From positions 434,001 through 498,000 of the forward strand of contig NW_020289977.1 of NCBI RefSeq assembly GCF_003144245.1: 64,000 nt of DNA, read 5' to 3'. This document shows, in pieces, positions 31,816 to 41,563 of this stretch. The position numbers and the translations under genes are program-made. The DNA is from Jaminaea rosea (lineage: Eukaryota; Basidiomycota; Exobasidiomycetes; Microstromatales). Positions within the stretch are counted from its first letter, which is position 1; every line of letters starts with the position of its first letter. Below the pieces are notes generated by a model, which worked only from the letters and a program-made list of their open reading frames with translations, did not search any database and was not told the DNA's origin.

Positions 31816-32724
31816 CTACTGACCCTCCGTCAAAGCTACATCTTGCTTGCCTGTCTTGCTGGTCGACTTTGTGGTATCATCTTGGTCTGCCTTCTCCAAC
31901 TTACTCTCCTCCTCCTCCTTGGGCGCAGTCACTTCACCAGCCCCCTTCTCCTCGCCCTCACGCCTCGTTGACACCAGCTCCAGGTTGCTCTGACTGTGAG
32001 AGGCAAGGCGCAAAGTCAGCTTGTCGTGCTTTTCCTCCCTCTCTCACTGCAGTCTAGGCGAAGCTCACAAGCCGTGCGTCGACAAGTCCCTTTTTGGGGA
32101 AGGAGGAGAGGAGAGTCAGTCTGCTGCTCGTCAAGCTCAGACACGCGGTGCGTTTCTTGATGCTCACTTCCAAGTTTCCTCGACATCATTGTCGGCCTGC
32201 AGGTGATACATCTGAATGAAGCCAGACCACTGCGGCAAGGAAGCGCAAACATCAGCATCAGCATCGCGGTCCCCGACCTTCTTTCCCCGCCGTCCTCCTC
32301 CTACGCTCACCGTCAAGCTCCCGTTATCGTCACAATCCAGAAAGGTTTTCAGTTCCTCCTTGCTGTCCTTATCAAAAGGCTGGCCGTTGGTATCATACGC
32401 GAAGCGATCCAAGGCCACGTCAGTCATTACGGCGCCCTTTGGCGGGCGCGACCCCAGCTCAGGTTGAGGTTTGCGAGGCGAGCCGGATGCGAGACTGCTG
32501 CTAGAGGCAGAAGAGGTTCCCGTGGGGGGTGTCGAGGTTGATGCTGTTGCTGGTTCTGGCGAGAGGGAGATGGAGGAGTACTTCTGAAAGATGTAGGAAA
32601 GAGCGTCCTCGAACGCAGGGGACAGCTCGCCTTCCTCGTCCAGGAGGGGGACTCGTTGCGATGCTGATGAGCCGAGAACGAGGCTGGTTGCGCTTGTCTC
32701 TGGATCCGATGCTGCGGTCGCCAT
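31816..32724 (-). CDS. EF-hand-like module, 5' half of a probable fusion with BET2
   Basis: Exons are complement(join(31816..31993,32069..32089,32168..32229,32311..32724)). Read alone they give 224 aa ending at TAG 31816; with the last exon spliced at 31824 they continue into Bet2. The protein starts MATAASDPETSATSLVL, has a Ser/Thr-rich linker, then FLDCDDNGSLTWSGFIQMY, an EF-hand-like loop with acidic positions 1 and 3 and the central Gly but Gly at position 12, followed by EETWKDLSTHGFQSNLELV. This resembles the EF-hand and flanking helix of Miro-like and related fungal calcium-binding proteins. A Lys/Glu-rich linker of about 45 residues leads to the junction QDVALTE-DPDTTLL. The third exon is 21 nt. 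The introns are 81, 78 and 75 nt. The donor of the fusing intron is GTCAGT, and the TAG lies inside it. Confidence 0.75.
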
Positions 32725-33548
32725 TTTGCTCGGTGTTCTGTGAGGTGAGAAGTGCGATACTCCTGAAGGCTCAACGCCAAAATCTCAATTCACCTCGACG
32801 TACGTTCGTCTCTGTCCGCGCCTCCTCTCCACCCGGCGAGCCTTGCCGCGTGGAACAGGCGGGATCGATAGATGGCTGCAACTGGCTCTTGCTCAGCTTG
32901 TGTCTTCTATGGACTCGAATAGCATTGAAGTCTCTAGTCGAAAGAGCGCCGAGGCCAAATCAGAGGGACAGGATAAGCTGGGGCCTTCTTTCAGTAATGA
33001 GAATGTCAGTACGGGCACCAGGCGGACCCCTGGTAGCAGAGCCGGAGCCCACAGCTTTCCCCAGTGTCGAGCGATGCTCGTCAGGCTGCTTCACGTGAGG
33101 CTCACGCTCTCCTTAACGTGCCGCGTAGCACTGTGATGCACATTGCTCGGCCCTTCCATTTGGTATCGGTCGCCATCGCTGTTGTCGTCGTCGGCTTGTC
33201 GCCTCTCACCCCCCTCAATCTTGGTCGACGCGCCCTGATCGCTCCGATGGTGCCTCGTCTGTCCGCCGGCATCTGAAAGAGCACGTCGAGCGTCAAGTCA
33301 GGGCCGGACCGAGCCGGTCTACGCTGTGCTTCTTGTCGACCTAATCAACTCCAAGACAACACACGCCAAAGCTACGAGGATTACCAACAAGAGCTCAGCT
33401 GCCGAAGCCCTCGAAACACCTACATCTTAGTCACCTCATTCTTAGTAGCCACCGAGTGAGCATGTCGTTCACTGCCCTCTTTCGACCCAACCGTAGCTGA
33501 CCAACCCCCTCTTCCCCCGCATCAGCCTCTCCTTCCCTTTATCTCACC
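32725..33548. other. Divergent region between the EF-hand/BET2 gene and PMP47, 824 bp
   Basis: This should hold two promoters. A tentative two-exon small gene (32909-33276, plus strand) is listed separately. The final 270 bp before ATG 33549 are pyrimidine-rich (CTCCTTCCCTTTATCTCACC). No TATA box or RNA gene was recognised. Confidence 0.45.
32909..33276 (+). CDS. Tentative small gene, 105 aa with one membrane segment
   Basis: A possible two-exon gene is join(32909..33004,33055..33276). Exon 1 reads MDSNSIEVSSRKSAEAKSEG and ends NEN. A 50-nt intron (donor GTCAGT, acceptor CCCACAG) leads in phase to LSPVSSDARQAASREAHALL, then a hydrophobic stretch HLVSVAIAVVVVGLSPLTPL and a basic tail. Codon use in exon 2 avoids the rare TTA, ATA and AGA codons and looks coding. 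Against it: the intron is short, no family is recognised, and it lies in a region expected to hold divergent promoters. Treat it as a hypothesis. Confidence 0.3.
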
Positions 33549-34612
33549 ATGGTATCAGACGGCATCATCCACGCCTGCGCAGGTGGCGCCGGCGGCATGA
33601 TCGCAATGACAGCCACGTACCCGCTCGTCAGCATCTCGATGCGAGCGGCCGTCGAGCAGCGCAAGGACAAGAAGAGCGCCATCGAAGCGGCTCAGAAGAT
33701 TCTGGCTGAGGAGGGTATCTCTGGATTGTACTCGGGGTTGAGCTCTTCCTTGCTCGGCATTAGTGTAACGAACTTGTGAGTGGCAGCGCACGTAGGTTTC
33801 CTACGTCATCAACGTCTCCTCACCTTCACACCCGCCTTCACAGCGTCTACTACGGAGCCTTCGAGACGGCTCGCGAGGCCATTCTCGCCCGCAAGAACAA
33901 GGATGCGGCCGCCAACGCCACCACTGCCGCAGCCAAGATTGCCGCTGGCGGTGCTCTCAGCACCGCCGAGTCTATGCTGGCAGGCGCAATGGCCGGGGCA
34001 GCAACCACTGTGATCACAAATCCGATCTGGGTCATCAACACTCGCCAGACGGTACGCGTCGGCGACGGAGGCAAGGTCGTAGACGCCAAACAGCCTGGAG
34101 GCAAGCCCGCACAGCCAGTCAAGAAGCTTACGTTCCTCGAGACGCTTCAGCACATCGTCAAGTCAGACGGAATTCCTGCCTTGTGGCGTGGTCTTGGCCC
34201 TGCCCTCTTCCTGGTCATCAACCCTATCCTCCAGTACACGGCCTTCGAGCAGTTCAAGAACGCTCTTGTGAAGTCTCGCCTGGCACGCGGGGTTTCTGCT
34301 TCTCTTTCAGACTTTGATTTCTTCATCCTCGGAGCCCTCTCGAAGCTTTTTGCTACGGGACTGACCTACCCGCAGGTCCTGGTGAAGAGTCGTCAGCAGG
34401 CTGGCAGTGGGCCATCCAAGGGGGCGAAGAGGAACTTCTTTGGTGAACTGGCGGAGATTCTCAAGAATGAGGGAGTAGCAGGGCTTTACAGGGGACTTGG
34501 GCCTAAGTTGACCCAGTCTGTCTTGACGGCGGCGATTCTGTTTAGCTCGCAGGCCAGGCTTTTCGCGGCTTTCTCCGCTATGAGGAGCGCGCCCAAGGCG
34601 TTGGCTCAGTAG
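33549..34612 (+). CDS. PMP47: Peroxisomal adenine-nucleotide carrier (PMP47/Ant1/SLC25A17)
   Basis: This mitochondrial-carrier-family protein matches the peroxisomal branch that imports ATP for fatty-acid activation. The CDS is join(33549..33775,33844..34612), 331 aa; the 68-nt intron joins GISVTN-FVYYGAFE. Three carrier repeats are seen with the motifs TYPLVSISMRAAVEQRK (acid replaced, as in PMP47), TNPIWVINTRQTV and TYPQVLVKSRQQAG. The repeat-end signatures are EEGISGLYSGL, SDGIPALWRGLGPAL and NEGVAGLYRGLGPKL. PIWVINTR is particularly characteristic of PMP34/PMP47. It has no presequence, as expected. It converges on the AGTRAP-like gene across 376 bp. Confidence 0.88.
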
Positions 34613-34988
34613 GCGTGCGAATAGACCGCGAGGCGGGTCATGTCCACACACGAGTTTGACGTCCCTCTATGATGGCCTTCTACTCTTCTCGCTCGCTCGC
34701 ACTCGCTCGCTTTCAGTCTCTCGCCTTCGGGCGGTGTAGCAATACAGAAGTGATTACCCCTGCGCAAGTGTTCATTGATTGATTGGTTGTCTGCTGCTGG
34801 TATCTAAGCGATGCTGCTGTAGCCACCCCGTCCCGCTGCTGCTGGCGGCTTTCCATGCTGATGATGGACCTCCTGAGCGTCTTCATCCCCCTCTTCGTCT
34901 GCGTAGACGCTGTTGTATGCGCCAGGGACTGTGCAGGGATGCGGGAGCAGCGTCAGCGTACGAGCCACAAGACGATCTCAACTGAACA
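34613..34988. other. Intergenic between convergent genes, 376 bp
   Basis: Two 3' ends should lie here. A run of TCGC repeats (CTCGCTCGCTCGCACTCGC) is at about 34687-34710. No gene was recognised. Confidence 0.45.
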
Positions 34989-35516
34989 TCAACCGTCCCT
35001 AAACCCACCCGCTTCACGGTCACCTCCTGCCGCACCGGTCCCGCTCCACAGTCCACCACCCGGCAGTGACACACCTCTTCCTCCTCCAAGCCCAGCGAAG
35101 CCAGTTGCACCTCCATCCTCTTGTATGTACCCCTCAGATCTCACGACTTGCGCCACTGCTGCCGCAGAAGGTAGCTTGAGCACCATGCTCGCCCCGACGG
35201 CTGCCGTGACCAGTAGGTTTGCATCAGCAGACTTGCGCAGCAACCACGCCATGTCCATGCCAATCGATACGACCCATAGTGCTAGGAAGTGCGGCAATAA
35301 AGACGTCAAGGCCGGGTGAGAGCTGATGAGGCCGAAGAGCGAGAGAGGAAGTAGGTAGGCTGGGTGGATTGTAAAGATGGAGGCGAAGAGGGAGAGGAAG
35401 ACGTGCGTCACGAGAGCTACTTGAGGGTCGACTGATTGGAGGGAGGGGGGCAGACGATGTGAGATCTGGAGGGGAAGGGAGAGCAAGAGAGGGGGATAAA
35501 TGGCGGTCGATGCCAT
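34989..35516 (-). CDS. Small multi-pass membrane protein, possibly AGTRAP-like
   Basis: The 175-aa single-exon product has several hydrophobic segments: VALVTHVFLSLFASIFTI, AYLLPLSLFGLISS, FLALWVVSIGMDMAWLL and LLVTAAVGASMVLKLPSAA, followed by AQVVRSEGYIQEDGG and a Gly-rich tail. Spacing, the Asp within the third segment, the VLKLP turn and the RSEG end are reminiscent of the angiotensin-receptor-associated protein family (FLDIVH, LLKP and YRERG in mammals). Fungal members of that family are poorly studied, and this match is from memory, so the name is tentative. ATG 35516 is the first ATG in frame; the longer frame to 35591 opens with TTG. Confidence 0.6.
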   Translation of the reverse strand: MASTAIYPPLLLSLPLQISHRLPPSLQSVDPQVALVTHVFLSLFASIFTIHPAYLLPLSLFGLISSHPALTSLLPHFLALWVVSIGMDMAWLLRKSADANLLVTAAVGASMVLKLPSAAAVAQVVRSEGYIQEDGGATGFAGLGGGRGVSLPGGGLWSGTGAAGGDREAGGFRDG

Positions 35517-35924
35517 GGTCGATGGAGCCAGTGTGAGCGTGATTCCCTTGCAAGGCGATGGTATCAATGTGATCAGGATGAGAAGAAGCAACGTGAGGCC
35601 CGCGTCGGGAGCGGCTTCGTGGTCCCTCGACGAGCCACGCGCGAAAAGTCGGTGGCCCGTTCGCGTGCCCTCGCTCAGTCGAGTTGAGAGTGGCTGCAGC
35701 CGGAGAGTGAGAGCGGGAGGAGCATCGCAGCACAGCGGCTGACACGGCTAGAGTGGGCTCTTGCCGCCCCTCATGACCGGCACTCGCCCTCACTCTGCTG
35801 AGCTCACAAATGGATCATCAGCCCTCGAGACTAAGTAAGAGCCCACTCTGCTCTCCCTTCCCATATCAAGAAGCCTCATACCAAGTCGAGACATCCCTGA
35901 ACAGAGTCAATCACAGCCACAGCC
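35517..35924. other. Divergent promoter, 408 bp
   Basis: This separates the AGTRAP-like gene from the single-TM gene. It is GC-rich without a TATA box or obvious repeat. No gene was recognised. Confidence 0.45.
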
Positions 35925-38082
35925 ATGCCCTTCTCACTGAGATCCGATGGCGGTGGCGAGCAGCAACGCCAGGCTGCACCACCTCCGCCTCAAGCCATCC
36001 TCTCCTCATCGTCAGCATCCGATTCTCACACCAGCCTTCGTCCACCGGGCTACCCCTCGCAAGAAGAGCAGCGCGAGCGCAAGCGTCAGCAAAACGGCTC
36101 CTCGTCGCCTCCCACTGCAGGTCCTCCCGTCATTGGCCTCCTCATCGCCGCAGGCGTCATCACCCTCATGGCAGCCAAATCGCGCGCCCGTCGAGCCCAT
36201 CACCAGGCGCAGATGATTTCTTCCTTGACCGAGGCTAGAGATAGGGCTGCTGCGAGCGAGTCGGCATGGAGAGAGGCGTATAAGAGTGCGATGGCTGGCA
36301 ACGTTGGCAGACCTCCTGCAGCTCAACCCCCATGCGGCAGCTATCAGCCAGACGGGCAGCAACAGCTCCAGCCAAACATGCGTCCAGAGCAGAAAGTCAC
36401 TCCTGCTCCCTCAGGTAATTCGAGCAGCGGCTTCATCGACCCACGCGTAGCAGCACAAGCAGCTCGTGAAGAGCAGGAGGCCCTGGATAACATGGCAATC
36501 GGTGGCGTTGGTCGCAACTCATCCCGCTCCTCGATGCTGGGGGAGATGGCCTCCGGGCTGGGACAGTTCATGGGCATGGCAACGGGTAGAGGCGACCCAT
36601 TTCCTGGTGGTGGCCCATGGATGAAGAGAGGAGCCGGTCCTGGTTGGGCCGATGGAGGTGCAGCTGAAGCGAGCGCAAAATCGTCTTCGGAAGGCAACTG
36701 TGCACGCAAGCCCGCCGCAGCTCTCAATCCACGACAGCGTTGGCAGCGAGCCTTTGGCGCCGGAGCGGGACAGTCGACACAGGCTACACCACAAGCTGTT
36801 AGCAACGATGATGCCGCGTGGGAGCGGCTGGCTCAGAAGCAAGAGGCGCGAAGCAAGGTTGCGAACCTAGATGATCAGCCGCAGACCGCCACAGCTGAGG
36901 GACCTTCAATGTCCGGGCCCAATCGAGCCGCCGTCACTCGAGCACAGAAGCGTCTCGCTGAGATGCGCAAGGAGGCAAAGCTTCAGCGACAGCAGAAAGT
37001 GGATGCAGACAAGGCCAAGCGTATCGACAGTGCGATTCTCGACGAGCTGGATGCAGCCTTCTTTGCCAATCATCTGAACGGTAGCGCTGCCAACGGCCAC
37101 GCTACGGAGGCGTCGGCCAGTGAGATGGAAGAAGGCAATGATCAGGTCAAGACAAACGCCACTGCCGCCACCTTGGACGCTTCATCACCTGCGCAGCGCA
37201 ATCAGCACGTTTCGATGGACAATGTCTTCCTCGAGCAGCAGCTGCAAGACGCCGCAGAGGAAGGACGTGAGCTGCGTCTTCAGAGGGAGCAGAGGGAGGC
37301 TCGCACTGCCAGCAGTCCTGACGCGACGAATGCGACCATCTCCTCGCTGCTGCGTGGCCGAAACAAGCGAGATGGCATTCGGACGGTCGCTGCCAAAGAG
37401 GCAGCCACGGCTAAGCACGATCGTTTCGTTGAGGAGCTCGCAGCTGAATTGCTAGGGCGCCCTGCTTCCCAGGCCCCGGCGAGCGAGGCGACGGCTTCCG
37501 ACAGCATCGTCGACGTTGAAGTCGCTGAAGAGCAGCAACAGCACCAGCACGAGCGAGCAAGCTCCAACATGTCTCTCCTCGATGCCGCTCTCGAGCACGC
37601 CGCACAGGAAGGCCGCGACGTTCGTGCACGTCAACAGCGTTCCGCATCCTCATCCTCGCCACAGCCGCGCTCCATCAATGGCACCTGGGACGACGCACAA
37701 TGGCGAGACTTCCCACTTGCGCGCACCATTCTCTCTTCTCAATCGGTCTTGTACCGAGGTTCGGGCCTGACAGAAGAGGACACCACCGCCCCTTTCGAAG
37801 TTGCTGTGTCCAAAGACGCCCACAAAAGTCCCGAGGAGTGGCGAGCCGAGCGCGAGAGGCTCGAGAAGGTGATCGGCGACTTGAGGGGGAGGATGGAGAA
37901 TATGGACGATCAGGTTGGGAAGATGAATGTATGGGCTGACGAGGTGCACAGGAGGGTAAGTTTGCGTGGTGAAAGAAATTAGTGGTGACGAGCACAGGAG
38001 GCTGATTTACGTCGTTGCTTTTTCGCGCGCACAGCTGGGCTACCACGGACGTTATCCCGGATCGAGGGATAAGCCGAATTGA
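35925..38082 (+). CDS. Single-TM protein with C-terminal coiled coil, function unknown
   Basis: I do not recognise this 692-aa protein. The CDS is join(35925..37955,38035..38082). The final exon is only 48 nt and encodes LGYHGRYPGSRDKPN after a 79-nt intron (GTAAGT donor). One membrane segment lies near the N terminus (PVIGLLIAAGVITLMAAKS, about 66-84), followed by a basic patch SRARRAHHQ and a helical stretch. Most of the rest is Ala/Gln/Ser-rich and charged. Two related segments, LEQQLQDAAEEGRELRLQRE and LDAALEHAAQEGRDVRARQQ, look like an internal duplication. The C terminus is a predicted coiled coil (EEWRAERERLEKVIGDLRGR). The orientation and topology recall mitochondrial or ER tethers, but that is speculation. 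Confidence 0.78.
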
Positions 38083-38278
38083 GGTGTCGGACGCGGGTTA
38101 ACATCCACCCGCCTGCTCAGTTAGATACACGCGTCTCCATTCATTGAATTGATTGCAATTCAGATATTGTACACTTGATGCTGCTGATAATTGCGCCTCC
38201 GGACCATTCATGACGTGGAGAGGCCGAGCAGGCCGACAGGCAGAGCGTCGTGGCCGCGCTCGCCGTGGCCCTTTACCC

Positions 38279-40180
38279 TCACTGCAAGAACTTAAAATCA
38301 GCGTACGGTAAAGCCTGCTCATCGTCTCCCACCCTGCCACTACCGGCATTGGTCTTCACCTTATTCAGCTCCTGCGCATAGAGCAGCGGCGCATGTGCCA
38401 GCAGCCTTCCCAGCACAGGCACAACTTTCTGCGCCTTCACCAAGAGGCGGGGCACGTCCAGTCGCCAGGGCGCTGCAGTCCCCACCGCTGATGAAACGAT
38501 GCGTACGGGGGTACCTCTCACAAGCGTCGTTCCCGGTCCCGTGTACGAGAGCTGGGGAGAGGCTCGCAATTGAATCTCCTGGCCTACGTGCGCGTAGTTG
38601 AACGAGTTCGAAGCGCTCAGTGCGGCGTCCACATCTGTTGCTCCGCCTGCGTCGTCGCCCAATGAGGGGATGAGCGTGCCTATTGCGTCTCGGTGGCTTA
38701 CGAGGCGCCAGGCTTCTCGGCGGAGGTTGCGGGCAGGAGGGGTGGAGGAGGACTGCGGTCGCGGTGTACTCTGGCTGGAGAGCTCGCCGGGGTCGTCCTC
38801 ATTGAGCCGGTAGTTGAAGGAGTTGACAGCATGTACGTCGCCGAAGATGGGAGCACCATACACGTGCAAGTCTCGGATCACGGCCAGAGCTTGCCCTGCT
38901 GAAGAGCCGGAACTGGCGTTTGCAAAGTCGCCTGGTCGCTGCACTGCACGAGCGTACCACATGCTCGCAAGGGCTGCTCCCAACGAATGTCCCGTCACGT
39001 AGACATTCACCTCCCTCTCTCCGTTGAGCCTTCTCAGTGTCCCAGCCGTAGCAACAATTGCTCGCCGGATCAGCTCATAAGGCGTCACCCCATTTTTGTA
39101 CGCATCCTCCTTGCCATTCCCAGTGGGGAAGAATGACTCGTAGAATCCGCGATGCACCTGCCCATACCCTGGGCCAAGGTAGCGACTCGCATCTATCCAC
39201 CGATAGTCGAAGTCGACCACCCATTCGCTGAAAGCTGCTGGGCTTGTGCCTTTGAATGCCAAGACTATGAAGTTGGGGTGACTGGGGTGGTAGAACAGTC
39301 CCGCGACCGGTGCGCCTGGCGACGTTGAGGAGCGACCGTGACCGAGCTCGCATATGGGCTGGTAATGTAAGCCCCCGAAGCACGCAGAGGCAGTCTCGCT
39401 GATGGTAATGTCTGGGTCGAGAGTGGGGTCGGAGGGTGGTGGAGAGGAGAGAAGCAAGCTTTCGCTCACAACTTTTCGACGGCGCGTGTAGATGAGAGCG
39501 CTCAAGGCTAGTAGGAGCTTGCTGACGTCGAGATCCACTACGTGCGTGTTGCCTTCGTCGCCCTCTGGAAAGTTTGAACTCGATTGTGCTGTAGACGGGG
39601 CAGACAGGGAGAGAAAAGCTGCTTGCCTGACCTCTGCTGGGAAATGGGTCCATAAGACGCGGTGTTGCTCCCCTGGCTTCATGGACTCCGCCTGCCGTCC
39701 AGCGATGAGGTAGTCCGTAGCGGCATCGAAGATTGAGCCCACAGTAGTTGGAAAGAGGATGATCAGTATATCGAGGACGAGTAGCAAAGTAAGGAGCAGA
39801 GTCGTCACCGAAGCCCAGAGGTACAGGACGAAGAGGTCGAAGGGCCGGGTGAAAAGGGAGAGGGTCACAGTGGTCAAAGAGACACGGCCCCATGTCTGGA
39901 AAAGCCAGCGATTGTATTGGACGAGGAAATCGATGACTGTGTCGATGGAATCGTATGCTGGGGTGCTGCGAAGGCCGTGACTCCGTGAGGTGTTGCCATT
40001 GACCTTGCTGGTCTCATCTCGCCGGTATAGAGCGGCTAGCTTCCAAGTCTTCTTACGCGTCCTTTCCTTCAAGCTGATCCAGCTCTCGTGGTGGATCAGG
40101 CGCAGCTGCCGTGCTAGCTCGTCCATAGCCGACGTCGGTCCCTGCTTCGTCTTGGTCGTCGTCGTCGTCTCCTTGGCCAT
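38279..40180 (-). CDS. Class 3 lipase-like alpha/beta-hydrolase with membrane segments
   Basis: The 633-aa single-exon protein belongs to the fungal class 3 (Rhizomucor-type) lipase fold. The nucleophile elbow is GHSLGAALAS with Ser399. The probable Asp lies in LHVYGAPIFGD or VSHRDAIGTLIPSLGD, and the His in FNYAHVGQEIQL. The oxyanion-side strand is FIVLAFKGTSPAAFSEWVVD, with RGFYESFF after it. Ahead of the catalytic domain lie two adjacent hydrophobic stretches at about 115-165 (LFVLYLWASVTTLLLTLLLV, LDILIILFPTTVGSIF), so the enzyme is probably membrane-bound rather than secreted. No signal peptide is seen at MAKETTTTTK. The substrate, whether triacylglycerol, phospholipid or another ester, cannot be told from sequence. 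Confidence 0.85.
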   Translation of the reverse strand: MAKETTTTTKTKQGPTSAMDELARQLRLIHHESWISLKERTRKKTWKLAALYRRDETSKVNGNTSRSHGLRSTPAYDSIDTVIDFLVQYNRWLFQTWGRVSLTTVTLSLFTRPFDLFVLYLWASVTTLLLTLLLVLDILIILFPTTVGSIFDAATDYLIAGRQAESMKPGEQHRVLWTHFPAEVRQAAFLSLSAPSTAQSSSNFPEGDEGNTHVVDLDVSKLLLALSALIYTRRRKVVSESLLLSSPPPSDPTLDPDITISETASACFGGLHYQPICELGHGRSSTSPGAPVAGLFYHPSHPNFIVLAFKGTSPAAFSEWVVDFDYRWIDASRYLGPGYGQVHRGFYESFFPTGNGKEDAYKNGVTPYELIRRAIVATAGTLRRLNGEREVNVYVTGHSLGAALASMWYARAVQRPGDFANASSGSSAGQALAVIRDLHVYGAPIFGDVHAVNSFNYRLNEDDPGELSSQSTPRPQSSSTPPARNLRREAWRLVSHRDAIGTLIPSLGDDAGGATDVDAALSASNSFNYAHVGQEIQLRASPQLSYTGPGTTLVRGTPVRIVSSAVGTAAPWRLDVPRLLVKAQKVVPVLGRLLAHAPLLYAQELNKVKTNAGSGRVGDDEQALPYADFKFLQ

Positions 40181-40443
40181 TACCGTTGCTCTTGCTCCGT
40201 TTGAATTTCAGTGCAAGGTGTTCTTCGCAGCCCCCTCATGCACGTCTCCGCCGGTCCGTCCGTCCGTCCGTGCCGGTGGAGGCGGGGGCGGAGCGGGGCC
40301 CAGTTCAATCGGACGCCGACATCGGCCTTTGATGATGCTGCGAAAGAGCAGTCCAACAACATCCTTGACTCGCGTGCCGTTTGGCTCGTGTCTTGTTTCC
40401 TCACCATCATCAAGCCAACAATCTCTCCCTTTCATCGCGCGAA

Positions 40444-41441
40444 ATGCCCGGCTGGTCCCGACTTATTACGTTCATCGCCGTAGAGGACAACGCCGTCCAC
40501 AGCGGCGAGCCCGTCGACCCCAACCTCGACATCGGCGCAGCCTACGCCAAATCCCAACAGATTAAAGCTCGCATCCTCCCTCCTGGCGTCTCTCCGCTCG
40601 ACCCATCAGCCACACCTACCAGCCTCGAGCGAACAGTGCGGGTTCTCCTCCCACCTTTGGACTCAAAGCAGATCCCGAGCATTCGTGCTCTGGGCGCCAA
40701 CTTTGTACAGAGTGGTCAAGATGCAGCCGAAGCCAAGAAGAAGAGGCCTGTGCTGCCCATCTTGTTCTACAAGCCCTTGACGGCATTGAGTGGACCTGAG
40801 AGGGACATTGTGATCCCACAGGCGGCTACGCGCAACGGGGACGAGACGGACTGGGAGGTCGAGCTGGTGAGGCACCATTGGAGCGTGAAAGCCTGATTTT
40901 GCGACCCCATCTGACGATTCTGCTCTCCTGCTCGCACGCTCAGGGAGTCATCATCTCCAAACCCTGCAAAGACGTCTCTCCGTCGCGAGCGCTGGACTAT
41001 GTGTTGGGCTACACCCTGACAAACGATGTCTCCTGCCGCAAACGCATGTTCGCCGTACCGCAATGGGGTCTAGGCAAATCCTTCGATGGCCATCTTCCCA
41101 TTGGGCCCTGCCTCGTGTCCCCCTCCGCCCTTGGAGACCCGGAAGATGTGCCCCTACAGACACGGGTGAACGGGAGATTGGTACAAGATGGCAATACACG
41201 AGACCACCTGTGGGGAGTAGCAGAGACTATTGCTGAGCTGAGCGCGGGTACTACGCTGCTACCTGGTGATATCATCTCGATGGGCACCCCGCCTGGCGAG
41301 GGGTTCAAGCGCAACCCGCAAGAGTGGTTGAAGCATGGAGATGAGTGTGTGGTCAGTGGGGGCAGGGGCTTGGGCAGCCTGAGGAATTGGGTCAGGCAGG
41401 AGGGCAGAGAGGAGGTGCAGAGGGTCAAGGCGAAGCTGTAA
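40444..41441 (+). CDS. Fumarylacetoacetate hydrolase family enzyme (FAHD-like)
   Basis: This family cleaves or decarboxylates beta-dicarbonyl acids with a bound divalent metal; FAHD1 and FAHD2 are the closest groups. The CDS is join(40444..40866,40944..41441), 306 aa. The 77-nt intron falls right after WEVEL. Metal ligands can be assigned to E138 and E140 (DWEVEL) and D169 (GYTLTNDVS). Other family blocks are PILFYKPLTALSGPERDIVI, GKSFDGHLPIGPCLVSPSAL, DHLWGVAETIAELSAGTTL and PGDIISMGTPPGEGF. A mitochondrial presequence is not obvious. The start ATG 40444 gives MPGWSRLITFIAVED, a normal family N terminus. The true substrate is unknown. Confidence 0.9.
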
Positions 41442-41563
41442 GGACGCGAATCGATCATGCTTGAAGTGTGATTGAGATTGGTATGAGAATGAGAGTATGG
41501 TGATGGTATGAATGAGATGAAACAAAGAGGGAGGAGAAGAGAAGTCGGTCACTGCTCCGTTCC

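Noticed and set aside
32065-32089. EF-hand gene ending at TGA 32065 right after THGL
   Set aside because: A GTGAGC donor overlaps this TGA, and splicing to 31993 gives THGFQSNLELV, a better family-like continuation.
39075-39893. Minus-strand open frame of 272 codons
   Set aside because: It is a second frame inside the class 3 lipase gene, which holds GHSLG and the other lipase motifs in the longer frame.
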